Shown piece by piece: positions 24,720-33,905 of a stretch of DNA of 64,000 nt. Made by a program: the position numbers and the translations under genes. Position 1 is the stretch's first letter. Every line of letters starts with the position of its first letter. This stretch comes from Rhodococcoides fascians A25f. Lineage in GTDB: Bacteria > Actinomycetota > Actinomycetes > Mycobacteriales > Mycobacteriaceae. The stretch is taken from the NCBI RefSeq assembly GCF_000760935.2, contig NZ_CP049744.1, forward strand, positions 5,363,501 to 5,427,500, given 5' to 3'. Under the pieces are notes generated by a model. That model searched no databases and had not been told where the DNA came from. It saw only the letters and a list, made by a program, of their open reading frames with translations.

Positions 24720-26666
24720 TCAGGACGAAACTGCCGCACTCTCGCGATCGGCGAACACCTTGGCGTATCGGGTGCCCGCGATCAGCAGCAGCAGCCCTAC
24801 TGCGATGAAGGCGATGACGCGGAACAGTCCGTCCAGCGCGACGAGGTCGAAGAGGAACAGTTTCGCGATGGCCGCCGCCGTCAGGGCCAGTCCGGCCACG
24901 AGTGCCGCATGGGCGTGCGTGACGCTACGCAGCCCGAAGGCCAGGAGCGCGAAGGCTGCGATCATCCACTCGATGGTCGCGGCAGTGTGACCTGCCGTGA
25001 ATCCTGTTGTTTCGCCGCCGATTCCGATACCGAGCGTGACCGTTGCCGCCGTCAGTCCGTAGAGCGCGAGTACACCGGAGACGATGGCCAGGGTCTGCAT
25101 TCCGTCGTCGACCAGGTTCAACTCGGCCAGTACATAGGCGAAGGCGAAGGCCGTTGCCGCGAGCAGGATTCCACCGATCACGATGCCTGCACTGCCGACG
25201 GCGAAATCGGAGTCCAACAGCGCCCGGGGCGGGCAGACCGATACGAACATCAGTGCACTGATCACGCCGAATCCGCTGCCGATCAGGTACGCAAGTGTCG
25301 AGCGAGTGCTGTGCGCCACTGCGAGCAGAGCGAGGGCGACAGCGAACAGCACGACCGGACGGATTTCGAGGGTCGTCGACTCGACTGCAGCCTGCAACGT
25401 GGCCAGGGCACCGATCACCGCGACCGTGATGCGAGCGTGTCCCGGCAACCAGCTCACCACAGCCACGATCGCCACCGCGGCAGCAGCGAGAACCAGTTGA
25501 AGGGTGACGGCAACACCGCGGTCGAAGATGTCGACGGAGAGCAGGACCGGCAGCGCCGGCAGAGCGATCATCACGGTCGCAACCACATCGGAGACGTTGC
25601 GGCGCAACAGCTCCAGCGACATTCCGATACCGAGTACCGCCGTGAGCACGATGGCCAGGAGCAGCCAGTAGTTATCGGTCGAGCCGTTCATGTCGGCAGT
25701 GGCGACCGCAGTCAACACCGCGCCGACGAGGGGAACGGTCCGAACAACCTGCAGGATCTGCCAATTCCGACCGATCTGGGCGGGGAAGCCGGCGACATAG
25801 GTGGCGATGAAGAATGCGATCAACGCCAGGGTGAGGCCCTCGGTCAGTACCGGGCCGCACACCGCGACGCCGGCCAGAATCAATACTGCCATCGGCTGCG
25901 ACTTCCACTGCACCGCCAGAGCTGTTCCGGCAGCTGCAATTCCGAATGCAACGATCAGCCCGATCACGGGATCGAGCCAGCCGTACAGAACGGACGTCGC
26001 AAGCACGTCGAGGTACAGGCCCGCGATGCCGGTGGCAGCGAGAGCAATTCCGCCGACGCGTCCACCGGAGCGCCCGAACACCCGAACGCCCGCACCGATC
26101 AGCGCGAGGGAGAAGACGGCTCCGGCCGCGACCCGCAGCGGTGGGCCGAACCACCCGGCCTGCGCCGCGAGCACCAACAGCATCACGACACCGACGAGGG
26201 TGACGCCGGCCCCGGCGACGGCCAGCAGACGACTGATGACCCCGTCGCGCTGCCACCAGGGCTCCCTCGGCGGAGCGGGCGGACGCGGCGCAACCACCGG
26301 CCCACGTGGCGCTGCAACCGGACCAGGGGCGGCCGGCTGAGTGCGACCCACCGGCTGGCCCACCGGCTGACCCGCAGGCTGACCCGCGGGTTGCCCCATG
26401 GTCCGATACGTCGGCTGACCGTAGTTCTGCGGTGGGAGCTGCTGCGGCACGAAAGGCGGCGCATAGGACAGCGCAACGGGAGCGGGCGGCACCGGGGCAG
26501 GGGCCTGAGGAGCACGAGCAGGAGCCTGGGGAGCGGCACCGAGTTGCGACTGCAGGGTCTGCAGATCGACGGCCACCTGACGCATATGGTCGCCCAGGGA
26601 ATCGAAGCGACTGGACAGTCGCGCGACGAGTTGCGGATCCAGCCCGGAGTTCTGGGAAGAAGTCAT
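24720..26666 (-). CDS. DUF2339-type polytopic membrane protein
   Basis: A 648-residue protein. Residues 1-45 form a helix that may be coiled coil. Residues 46-150 are a Pro/Gln/Ala-rich linker with GQPAGQP and GQPVGQP repeats. From about residue 155 there are some 18 hydrophobic helices. The layout matches DUF2339 membrane proteins of actinobacteria, whose function is unknown. The ATG at 26666 starts a plausible soluble N-terminus. It converges on the second MmpL gene with the IS and the split palindrome between them, so loss of termination here could create read-through. Confidence 0.75.
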   Translation of the reverse strand: MTSSQNSGLDPQLVARLSSRFDSLGDHMRQVAVDLQTLQSQLGAAPQAPARAPQAPAPVPPAPVALSYAPPFVPQQLPPQNYGQPTYRTMGQPAGQPAGQPVGQPVGRTQPAAPGPVAAPRGPVVAPRPPAPPREPWWQRDGVISRLLAVAGAGVTLVGVVMLLVLAAQAGWFGPPLRVAAGAVFSLALIGAGVRVFGRSGGRVGGIALAATGIAGLYLDVLATSVLYGWLDPVIGLIVAFGIAAAGTALAVQWKSQPMAVLILAGVAVCGPVLTEGLTLALIAFFIATYVAGFPAQIGRNWQILQVVRTVPLVGAVLTAVATADMNGSTDNYWLLLAIVLTAVLGIGMSLELLRRNVSDVVATVMIALPALPVLLSVDIFDRGVAVTLQLVLAAAAVAIVAVVSWLPGHARITVAVIGALATLQAAVESTTLEIRPVVLFAVALALLAVAHSTRSTLAYLIGSGFGVISALMFVSVCPPRALLDSDFAVGSAGIVIGGILLAATAFAFAYVLAELNLVDDGMQTLAIVSGVLALYGLTAATVTLGIGIGGETTGFTAGHTAATIEWMIAAFALLAFGLRSVTHAHAALVAGLALTAAAIAKLFLFDLVALDGLFRVIAFIAVGLLLLIAGTRYAKVFADRESAAVSS

Positions 26667-26744
26667 GGGTTAGATACTGCGAGCATTGCCGCCGAAAAGC
26701 GTGAGTAGTGCTACTCGGTTCTCTCGAGTAGAACAGCCGAATCT

Positions 26745-27395
26745 CTAGCCGAACATCCTGCGGATCGAGCTGCCGAAGGGATGTTTTGCGGTCACCGAGC
26801 CCAACCGAACCTTGCCCGACACGACAAGATGCAGCGGCCCGTAGGGCGGTCCGGTACGGACCTTGTTGGTGGCGCTGCCCGCCACCGTGTCGACACCGTT
26901 GAGGTCGACGGTCGCTTCGGTGGGCACGATCAGTGTCACGGTGCTGCAGTAGTCGTCGACGTGTATCTCGACCACCTGCGTCGACATGACTGCCTGGGTG
27001 AAGTCGAGCGTCACCGTGGACATGCGAGTGGAGACGCGCAGGCTCGGCGGCACGTTCCACGGTCCCTTGCGGGTGATGGTGGACATGGTGCCGCGCAGTG
27101 TGTCCGACGCGCCGCCGCCGTGCCCCCAATGCTCCTGAACAACACGGCGTGGAGGCTGATGCGGGGTCGGCGCGGCGACGGGTTTCGGTGCCGGGCCATG
27201 CTCCTCGGCCAGGTGCATACCGGGCAGGTCGACGAGAACCGAGTTCAGCTCACCGCGGGTCTTCGACGCCAGGGCGGTGTCCATTCGCTCGGTGAACTCA
27301 CCGAGCGAGAGCATGCCCTGCCCCACGGCGCGTTGCAGCAACTGCCCGACGTGTTCACGTTCGGCATCGGACACTCGCAGATCCCTTGCCTCCAT
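26745..27395 (-). CDS. DUF1707 / LiaF-C-like cell-surface stress protein
   Basis: A 216-residue soluble protein. The N-terminal DUF1707 domain has the characteristic RVSDAEREHVGQLL start, GEFTERMDTALAS and GELNSVLVDLP. A Pro-rich linker follows (about residues 65-90), then a beta-rich domain resembling the LiaF C-terminus (GPWNVPPSLRVSTRMSTVTLDF). Such proteins respond to envelope damage in actinobacteria; no enzymatic motif is present. It lies between two envelope-related genes on the same strand. Confidence 0.8.
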   Translation of the reverse strand: MEARDLRVSDAEREHVGQLLQRAVGQGMLSLGEFTERMDTALASKTRGELNSVLVDLPGMHLAEEHGPAPKPVAAPTPHQPPRRVVQEHWGHGGGASDTLRGTMSTITRKGPWNVPPSLRVSTRMSTVTLDFTQAVMSTQVVEIHVDDYCSTVTLIVPTEATVDLNGVDTVAGSATNKVRTGPPYGPLHLVVSGKVRLGSVTAKHPFGSSIRRMFG

Positions 27396-27416
27396 GCACT
27401 CAGGGTAGCGAAGATC

Positions 27417-28529
27417 TCAGGCTGCGCGACCGCCGAGAACCGACAGCATTCCGGACACCGATGCGGGCCAGCCGAACTCCTCGGCACGCAACCTGGCGGC
27501 GATACGACGGCCGTCCACCGGTAGTTCGAGTACTCGCTCGATCTCCGCAGCGAACCCGTCGGCAGTGTTCTTCGAGGATCCTCCGCAGTGCGGGGTGACG
27601 ATCTGCGCCAGCGCCGAGGTCTCGGAGACGACGACGGGTGTACCTGCTGCCAGTGATTCCAGCGCGGCGAGTCCGAACGTCTCGTGTGGGCCGGGGGCAA
27701 GAGCGATATCGGCCGAGGCCAACAGCGCGGCGACGGTCGACCGGCCGGTGACGAAGCCCAGGAAGTCCACCGGGAGGCCTCGGGCGCGTCGTTCCAGGCC
27801 GGCCCGGCGGGGACCGTCCCCGGCAATGACCAATCGAGCACGTATGCCCGAATCATTGAGTGCAGCAAGCGAATCGATACTTCGCTCGACGTGCTTCTCC
27901 ACCGACAACCGGCCGCAGTGCACCAGCAGACGATCCGCGTTGCCCAACCATGCCGACCGATCACCCACGTGCCGACGCCGCGGATGAAACAGGTCGAGAT
28001 CCACCCCGAGTGGCACCCGATGCACGTTCTGAACCCCGATGCGCTCGAACTCCTGTTGCGCGAACTCGGTGGTACACACAACGGCGTCGTACTGCTCGGC
28101 GGTGCGGCGATTGGCCAGATCGGCAATGGGACGCGCACAACGCATCGGCATCGTCTGTGCCAGCAGCCGGTCGAGGCGTTCGTGCGAGATCATCACGCTG
28201 CGTACATCCCGCCGCGCGGCCCAGCTACCCATGCCGCGCAGCGTCAGCCGGTCCGATACCTCGATCACGTCCGGCCGCAGCCCGGACGCCACCGCCGACA
28301 CTCGGCGTGGGTCGGCAACCCGGTAGCCGCCGGTGCACGGGATCTGCGGGGCGGGCACCTCGATGCGCACCACCCCCGAGGGCAGCAGTTCCTCGCTCCA
28401 CTGCGCTCCCGGCACGATCAGCGTCACCTCGTGGCCGCCTGCGACGTAGCCCGATCCCAGCTGGTCGACGGCCGTCCGCAAACCGCCGGACCGCGGTCCG
28501 TAGAAGTTGGCCACCTGCACGATGCGCAC
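27417..28529 (-). CDS. GT4 glycosyltransferase (mannosyltransferase-like)
   Basis: A 370-residue GT-B enzyme. The N-terminus VRIVQVANFYGPRSGGLRT carries the glycine-rich acceptor loop. LVHCGRLSVEKHVERSID and PGPHETFGLAALESLAAGTP give the donor-site Lys and E-x7-E motifs of family GT4. It resembles the GDP-mannose-dependent lipomannan or PIM-type enzymes, but donor and acceptor are not shown. The GTG at 28529 is chosen as the fold start; a GTG at 28565 would add 12 residues. It is divergent from the SRPBCC gene. Confidence 0.85.
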   Translation of the reverse strand: MRIVQVANFYGPRSGGLRTAVDQLGSGYVAGGHEVTLIVPGAQWSEELLPSGVVRIEVPAPQIPCTGGYRVADPRRVSAVASGLRPDVIEVSDRLTLRGMGSWAARRDVRSVMISHERLDRLLAQTMPMRCARPIADLANRRTAEQYDAVVCTTEFAQQEFERIGVQNVHRVPLGVDLDLFHPRRRHVGDRSAWLGNADRLLVHCGRLSVEKHVERSIDSLAALNDSGIRARLVIAGDGPRRAGLERRARGLPVDFLGFVTGRSTVAALLASADIALAPGPHETFGLAALESLAAGTPVVVSETSALAQIVTPHCGGSSKNTADGFAAEIERVLELPVDGRRIAARLRAEEFGWPASVSGMLSVLGGRAA

Positions 28530-28639
28530 CCGACCAGTCTTCTCATCCGCGCGTCCACCGGGCACCGCAGCGATGGACAGTGGCCGAACCCTCGCGAAAT
28601 TTCTGTGTGGGGATCGCTACCAGCGGGTAGGTGGAACAG

Positions 28640-29029
28640 ATGCGAGTGACACTGCAATCCACCGGAAACGCCGCAGCGCCCGAGGTCTGGGAGCGCTACA
28701 TGGAGCCGACGGCATGGAAGACCTGGGCTCCCCAGATCATCGGCGTCGAATATCGTGGCGAGCGACTCACTGCGGACAGCACCGGCAGGGTGCTGGGGCC
28801 GCTAGGGTTGCCGATCGACTTTCGGGTGCATTCGGTCGACGAGCGCTCGTGGACCTGGGCATGGTCGGCGTGGTTCCAGAACCAGGCCATCGGAGTCGAC
28901 CTGACGCACGGCGTCGTCTCACGGCCCAACGGGACCAGGGCTTGGCTGACGATCGACGGTCCGATGCCCCTCGTCCTGCCGTACGTACCGGTCGCCAAGT
29001 TCGCGCTCGGCAAACTGTGTGCGCCGTAG
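28640..29029 (+). CDS. SRPBCC-fold (START-like) protein
   Basis: A 129-residue protein of the polyketide-cyclase/SRPBCC type: MRVTLQSTGNAAAPEVWERY begins the strand-helix pair, and the C-terminal VPVAKFALGKL helix closes the hydrophobic pocket. It probably binds a hydrophobic ligand; no catalytic residues can be named. The ATG at 28640 follows GGTGGAA; a GTG at 28631 is an alternative. It ends two bases from the converging small acidic gene. Confidence 0.72.
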   Translation: MRVTLQSTGNAAAPEVWERYMEPTAWKTWAPQIIGVEYRGERLTADSTGRVLGPLGLPIDFRVHSVDERSWTWAWSAWFQNQAIGVDLTHGVVSRPNGTRAWLTIDGPMPLVLPYVPVAKFALGKLCAP

Positions 29030-29031
29030 CG

Positions 29032-29250
29032 CTACTCGGAGCGCGTGACGGTCTTCTCGTCGGATTTGTCGGCCACGTGGGTCGGCTCGGGGGTCGGTAG
29101 CGAAGGCTCGTCACCCGATCCGTCGAGATGGCCGTCGAACTCGTCGACCGCCTCGTCGCGCTCGGCACCGGTCTGATCGAGATCGGCGTCGACGCCCTTC
29201 GAGTGCTTCGCCGGGTCGACGGTGGTGTCCACTGCTTTGTTGTCGGTCAT
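29032..29250 (-). CDS. Small acidic hypothetical protein
   Basis: A 72-residue, Asp/Glu-rich, probably disordered protein (MTDNKAVDTTVDPAKHSKGV...). It has no hydrophobic segment or known motif. The ATG at 29250 is preceded on its strand by CACTCT seven bases away, a poor leaderless-type -10. Codon use looks coding-like, but the evidence for expression is only the reading frame. Confidence 0.5.
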   Translation of the reverse strand: MTDNKAVDTTVDPAKHSKGVDADLDQTGAERDEAVDEFDGHLDGSGDEPSLPTPEPTHVADKSDEKTVTRSE

Positions 29251-29287
29251 GGGGTCAAGAGTGCCCGTCGGCCCGAGACGCAAACCC

Positions 29288-29947
29288 CTACAGGCCCTTC
29301 TCGATGGCGTAGCGAGTCAGTTCGACACGGTTGGCCAGCTGCAATTTCCGCAACGTCGCCTGCACATGGTTCTCGACGGTGCGGTGACTGAGCGTCAATC
29401 GCGTCGCAATCTGCTTGGCGCTCAGACCCTTTGCCACCAGTCGCAATACCTCGGTTTCCCGGTCCGTGAGCGTGGGGCGCGTATCGGATTCCGGTTCGGG
29501 CGACGACGACATCCGCCGGAACTCCCCGAGGACCAGGCCCGCGAGACCGGGAGTGAACACCGCTTGCCCGGCTGCGGTGGCGCGGACGGCGTCGAACAGC
29601 TCCTCCGCCGATGCACTCTTGACCAGGTAACCCGTCGCGCCCGCCTTGATCGCGTCGAGCACGTCGCTGCGTTCGGCAGAGGCCGAGAGCACCAGGATCT
29701 TGGTCTCGGGCGACGCCTCCAGGACAGCGACGGTGGCGTCGGCCCCGTTGCCGTCTGGCAGGTGCATGTCCATCAGCACAACGTCGGGAGTGGTGGCTCG
29801 GGCGCGGCGTCCGGCAGCGGCGACGCCGTCCGCGGTAGCGACGACCCCGAATCCGGCGGCCTCGAGATCTCGGGCGACGCCGTCACGCCACATCGGGTGA
29901 TCGTCGACGACCATCACCGCGATCTCGGAATTCGTTTCCTCTGTCAT
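29288..29947 (-). CDS. NarL/LuxR-family response regulator
   Basis: A 219-residue regulator. The receiver domain has the acidic pocket VVDDH (residues 13-17), phospho-acceptor D60 in VVLMDMHLPDG, and the conserved Lys in GYLVKSAS. The LuxR-type HTH (LTDRETEVLRLVAKGLSAKQ) begins near residue 154. It is coupled to the sensor kinase by an ATGA overlap (29944-29947), which sets the start; a longer in-frame reading begins inside the kinase gene. Confidence 0.93.
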   Translation of the reverse strand: MTEETNSEIAVMVVDDHPMWRDGVARDLEAAGFGVVATADGVAAAGRRARATTPDVVLMDMHLPDGNGADATVAVLEASPETKILVLSASAERSDVLDAIKAGATGYLVKSASAEELFDAVRATAAGQAVFTPGLAGLVLGEFRRMSSSPEPESDTRPTLTDRETEVLRLVAKGLSAKQIATRLTLSHRTVENHVQATLRKLQLANRVELTRYAIEKGL

Positions 29948-31113
29948 CGAAGTCCCTTCGTTCTCGGAAGACGAATCTCCCATTCGGTCCCCTCGCCGTC
30001 GGCGGTATCGAGCAGTGCTGTGCCACCGAGGGATTCGACGCGGCCCAGAATGGATTTCGACACACCCATCCGGCCCTCGGCTTCGGCGGCGGCGAGCCGT
30101 CCGTCCGGGATTCCGTGGCCGTCGTCTCGAATACTGACGATCAGCTCTCCGTCTACGTCCTCGAGCAACACGTACGCCTTGGCCTCGGACCCGGCGTGGA
30201 GTTCGACGTTGGACAGCGCCGTCGCCACCACCGCGGCGAGTTCCTCGGCCACTTCGGATTCGACGAGCACCGGATCGGCCGGAGTGGAGACGGAGACAGC
30301 AGTACCGGCCTGCGTGCGCAGCAACGCGCGCACGTCCACGATCGAACCGGTGTGATCACCGCGCGGAGCGGCCTGTTCCGAGATCAACACGCGCAGCGCG
30401 ACTTCCTGCTCAGCGGCCAGATTCGCGAGTTCTGCAGCAGGCCCGCCTATTTCGAGCCCTCGCCGGCGCACGAGGGCCAGTACCTGCAGTACCCCGTCGT
30501 GCACCTGCCGGGCGAGTCGTTCACGTTCCTCGGTGATCGCGGCCGATCGAGCTGCGCGACGCAGTTCTTCGTGAGCGCGCCGGGCAGTGTTCGACGCCAT
30601 TCCCAGCGCCAGCCCGGCCGAGAGCAATACCGGAGCGGTGGCGTCGGACCAGAGGTCGGAGTCGAAGCGATCGCGAACGAGCGCGCTGACCACCGACATC
30701 ACGACACCGGATGCAATCCCTCCCTTGGGGCCCAACAGGATTGCCGCGGAGATGACGGCATTGGTGGCCCACAGCGTGGTGGGCAGGGTTTGGCGGGTGC
30801 TGTACCAGTCGTAATCGGCCACCAGCCGCGTCGAGGCCATCAGTGCGATGACGATCACCTGATCGGCGAGCACCACCTGCCACCGTGGCAGCGATGCGCG
30901 CGCGAGCATCAACGCCGATGCCCCGGACCACACGGCCATCAGGGAAACGAACACCCAGCTCAAGCGGGGATTGGTGTAGTTGTCGACGGTGGCGACCTGG
31001 TAGCTGACGGCGTAGACGAGGGTGATCAGGCGAAAGGCCTGCGAGGCCCGCCACAGCGGGGTGTCGGGATCGGACGAGGTGAGCGTGGTCCGCACCCGAT
31101 CAGCCGTCCGCAT
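29944..31113 (-). CDS. MacS-family sensor histidine kinase
   Basis: A 389-residue NarX-type kinase with about six N-terminal membrane helices (residues 25-175). The dimerisation/phospho-acceptor helix is ARQVHDGVLQVL (H205), and the HATPase domain has DDGHGIPDGRL and GMGVSKS-like regions. It phosphorylates the adjacent response regulator. The N-terminal membrane domain resembles that of MacS proteins of Corynebacteriales; the signal is unknown. It overlaps the end of the AI-2E transporter gene by 14 bases, so the three form one transcription unit. Confidence 0.88.
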   Translation of the reverse strand: MRTADRVRTTLTSSDPDTPLWRASQAFRLITLVYAVSYQVATVDNYTNPRLSWVFVSLMAVWSGASALMLARASLPRWQVVLADQVIVIALMASTRLVADYDWYSTRQTLPTTLWATNAVISAAILLGPKGGIASGVVMSVVSALVRDRFDSDLWSDATAPVLLSAGLALGMASNTARRAHEELRRAARSAAITEERERLARQVHDGVLQVLALVRRRGLEIGGPAAELANLAAEQEVALRVLISEQAAPRGDHTGSIVDVRALLRTQAGTAVSVSTPADPVLVESEVAEELAAVVATALSNVELHAGSEAKAYVLLEDVDGELIVSIRDDGHGIPDGRLAAAEAEGRMGVSKSILGRVESLGGTALLDTADGEGTEWEIRLPRTKGLR

Positions 31114-32347
31114 CGGTGTTCTGGCCCGGAATCTTCAGTTCTCCCTTGGCAAGTCGATCGGGCTCGTCGGCACCGGGAGGTGTGTGCGGATCACTCGCTT
31201 CGGCTGCGTACAGCGGGTCGGTCGGTTCGAGTTCTTCGTAGACCTCCTCCGGATCGTCGGCGAGCAGCGACCGCACAGCGGTGTTGAGCACTGCGACGAT
31301 CGGTACTGCGAGCAGGCCACCGACGATGCCGGCGAGCAGAATTCCGACGGTGATGGACAGCACCACCGCCAGTGGATGCAGCCGTACCGCGCGTCCGAGC
31401 AGAAGTGGTTGCAGCACATGCCCTTCGAGCTGCATGACGGCGACCACGATGCCGAGGGTGATGACGGCGGTGATCAGGCCCTTGGTCACCAGGGCGATGA
31501 ACACGGCGACGAATCCGGTCAGCACGGCACCGATGATCGGGATGAACGCGCCGATGAACACCAACGAGGCCAGTGGGAGAGCCAGTGGTACACCGAGAAT
31601 GGCGAGACCGGCGCCGATGCCGATGGCATCCGCGGCCGCGACGGCAACCGTCGCGCGGACGTATCCCACCAGCGACCCGAAACCTTGAATGCCCGCGGTG
31701 CGGATCTTCCTGCGAGCTCCGGTCGGCGCGAGCCGGGTGACGAACTGCCAGATCTGATCGCCGCCGTACAGGAAGAAGATGAGCGTGAACAGTGTCAACA
31801 GTGCGCCGGTGAGAATCTCACCGATCACCGCGGCGGTCGTCAGTGCTCCGCTGGTGACGGCTTCCTGGTTGTCCTGAATGACCTTGACGAGGTTGTCGGT
31901 GGCCTGCCGAATCTGGTCCTCGCTGATGTGCAGCGGTCCGCTGCTGAGCCATTCCTCGACGCCGTTGATCGATTGGGTGAACTGATCGCCCACCTGCGGC
32001 AGACCTTCGATGAACTGCTCGACGATGAAGGTCATGATCCCGGCGACGACGCCGATGCTGGCAATGATCACGATGATCACGGCGACGGCCCGCGGCACTC
32101 CGCGTCGATGCATCCAGTCGACGACCGGCACGAGCATCGCCGACGCCAACAGTGCAAGACCCAACGGTATGACGACCGTGCTCAGCTTCGCCACCACGTA
32201 CGCAAAAGTGATGAATCCGGCGAACAGGACAAGTATTCGCCACGTCCATTCCGCCCCGATCCGCACCAGCGGGTGCACCGAATCTGCCGCCGAAGTGGGG
32301 CCCGGGGACGCCCCCGTACCTTGCGCCCGCAACTCGTCGGTGCTCAC
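31100..32347 (-). CDS. AI-2E-family (PerM-like) transporter
   Basis: A 415-residue protein with about eight membrane helices in the PerM/AI-2E exporter arrangement: an N-terminal pair, a long amphipathic central region (about residues 115-180), then a C-terminal helix bundle containing GAFIPIIGAVL and the PLLLGRAVRLHPLAVVLSI signature. The substrate is uncertain; some members export small molecules or exchange ions. The GTG at 32347 lies 6 bases from a TAAATT -10 box shared with the divergent cyclase gene. First gene of the unit with the two-component system. Confidence 0.87.
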   Translation of the reverse strand: MSTDELRAQGTGASPGPTSAADSVHPLVRIGAEWTWRILVLFAGFITFAYVVAKLSTVVIPLGLALLASAMLVPVVDWMHRRGVPRAVAVIIVIIASIGVVAGIMTFIVEQFIEGLPQVGDQFTQSINGVEEWLSSGPLHISEDQIRQATDNLVKVIQDNQEAVTSGALTTAAVIGEILTGALLTLFTLIFFLYGGDQIWQFVTRLAPTGARRKIRTAGIQGFGSLVGYVRATVAVAAADAIGIGAGLAILGVPLALPLASLVFIGAFIPIIGAVLTGFVAVFIALVTKGLITAVITLGIVVAVMQLEGHVLQPLLLGRAVRLHPLAVVLSITVGILLAGIVGGLLAVPIVAVLNTAVRSLLADDPEEVYEELEPTDPLYAAEASDPHTPPGADEPDRLAKGELKIPGQNTDADG

Positions 32348-32351
32348 CCGC

Positions 32352-32359
32352 TAAATTTA
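32352..32359. promoter_or_regulatory. Symmetric bidirectional -10 element TAAATTTA
   Basis: The palindrome TAAATTTA provides TAAATT on both strands. On the plus strand it ends 6 bases before the GTG at 32364; on the minus strand it ends 6 bases before the GTG at 32347. Only 16 bp separate the two start codons, so both genes must be leaderless or nearly so, and the two polymerases would compete for the same 8 bp. Confidence 0.72.
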
Positions 32360-32363
32360 ACCT

Positions 32364-33896
32364 GTGCTGGCATCTTTCCGAGCGGTCTCGCTCACTCTGA
32401 AGAGTCGCTGGCCGCTCTATATGTTCTCGATGCTCATCGCCAATGTCTTCGGGGCCGTGCTCGTGTTCGCGTTCGTGCGCTACGGCCTGCCCATCCCCGA
32501 ATCGCAATCGATCGTCGCCGATCGTGTCCGCAACGTGTACATCTTCGGTGCCTATCTGGGTGTCGCCCTGGTGGTCAGCCTGATCTACGCATACACACTG
32601 CTGCGCTCGGTCATCAGGTGGCAGCTCCGCGGTGGTCCGCCCACCCGCAAGGAACAGATGACGACGCTGCACGCGCCGTTGCGTCAGGCGATCGTGCACC
32701 TGATTCTGTGGATCATCGGCGGCATCATCTTCGTGTTGCTGACCATCGCAGAGATGCCGTCGCTGTCGATCGCGGTCATCGTCACCGTCGGAATGGCCGC
32801 GACGGTCACCTTCGGATTCACCTACATGCTCGGCGAGCGCATCCTGCGGCCGGTCGCGGCGATGGCTCTGAGCGAGGGCCGCTTCGATCGCACGATGACG
32901 CCCGGCGTCGGTACCCGCATGGCCATGACGTGGGGGCTGGGAACGTTGATGCCCGTCATCGGGATCATCCTGCTGTGCGCCACCCAGCTGACCACCGATC
33001 TGGTGTTCTCCCCCAACGCCCTCGCCGTCGCCATCATCCTGCTCAGTGTTCTCGCCATCGTGCAGGCGTTCGTACTGTCGATGCTCACCGCGAGCCAGAT
33101 CTCGGACCCCATCAGCCAGCTGCACAGCGCCATCGAACGCGTTCAGCGCGGCGAGACCGACGTCGAGGTCGACGTGTTCGACGGCAGCGAGATCGGGCGC
33201 CTGCAGGTCGGCTTCAACCGCATGATGGAGGAATCCGCCGAACGACGCGTCCTGCGGGAGCTGTTCGGCCAGCACGTCGGCGAGGACGTGGCGCGTCGCG
33301 CATTGCAGTTCGGAACCGAACTCGGCGGCGAGACACGATTCGTCGCGGTGCTGTTCGTGGACATGGTCGGCTCCACCGCCACCGCCTCCGAGCGCCCACC
33401 GAGCGAGGTCGTGGTGTTGCTCAACGAGTTCTTCCGCGTCGTGGTCGATGTCGTCGGGCGTCATCACGGCTTCGTCAACAAATTCATGGGCGACGCGGCC
33501 CTCGCGATATTCGGAGCCCCACTCGATCGTCCGGACGCCCCCACCGCCGCGCTCGCCGCCGCCCGTGAACTGCGATTCGCACTGAACGAGATCACCGGCC
33601 TCGACATCGGCATCGGCGTCTCGGCGGGTCTTGCCGTCGCCGGCAACATCGGAGCCTCGGAACGCTTCGAGTACACCGTCATCGGAGACCCGGTCAACGA
33701 GGCATCGCGACTCACCGAGCTGGCGAAACTGCGCCCTGGACGCGTCCTGGCGTCGACCTCGGCCCTGTACTTCGCCGACGACGAGGAACAGGAACAGTGG
33801 GAGTTGGGAGACCAGGTTCAACTGCGTGGTCGACGACGAGCCACCCACCTGGCCTGGCCGGTCGAGTATCCCGACGCCACACCCGGCGACGGTTAG
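32364..33896 (+). CDS. Membrane adenylate cyclase, class III, with HAMP domain
   Basis: A 510-residue protein: about six membrane helices (residues 15-255), a HAMP linker (ISDPISQLHSAIERV, then the DGSEIGRL turn) and a class III cyclase domain from about residue 320. Catalytic features are present: metal-binding D333 (FVDMVGS) and D377 (FMGDAAL), adenine-selecting K373, and Asn/Arg in NEASRL. It should make cAMP from ATP. Architecture is like mycobacterial Rv3645 and Rv1318c-1320c. The signal sensed by the membrane part is unknown. The GTG start is set by the shared -10 at 32352. Confidence 0.94.
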   Translation: MLASFRAVSLTLKSRWPLYMFSMLIANVFGAVLVFAFVRYGLPIPESQSIVADRVRNVYIFGAYLGVALVVSLIYAYTLLRSVIRWQLRGGPPTRKEQMTTLHAPLRQAIVHLILWIIGGIIFVLLTIAEMPSLSIAVIVTVGMAATVTFGFTYMLGERILRPVAAMALSEGRFDRTMTPGVGTRMAMTWGLGTLMPVIGIILLCATQLTTDLVFSPNALAVAIILLSVLAIVQAFVLSMLTASQISDPISQLHSAIERVQRGETDVEVDVFDGSEIGRLQVGFNRMMEESAERRVLRELFGQHVGEDVARRALQFGTELGGETRFVAVLFVDMVGSTATASERPPSEVVVLLNEFFRVVVDVVGRHHGFVNKFMGDAALAIFGAPLDRPDAPTAALAAARELRFALNEITGLDIGIGVSAGLAVAGNIGASERFEYTVIGDPVNEASRLTELAKLRPGRVLASTSALYFADDEEQEQWELGDQVQLRGRRRATHLAWPVEYPDATPGDG

Positions 33897-33899
33897 TCT
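33894..33899 (+). promoter_or_regulatory. -10 element TAGTCT overlapping the cyclase stop codon
   Basis: TAGTCT starts with the TAG stop of the cyclase gene and ends 6 bases before the GTG at 33906. This is the same arrangement as at 10049-10054. Confidence 0.5.
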
Positions 33900-33905
33900 G
33901 ACAAG

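Noticed and set aside
24909..26708. Long plus-strand frame across the DUF2339 gene
   Set aside because: It is Gln/Arg/Asp-rich noise opposite a membrane protein; hydrophobic genes on one strand commonly leave such open complements in high-GC DNA.
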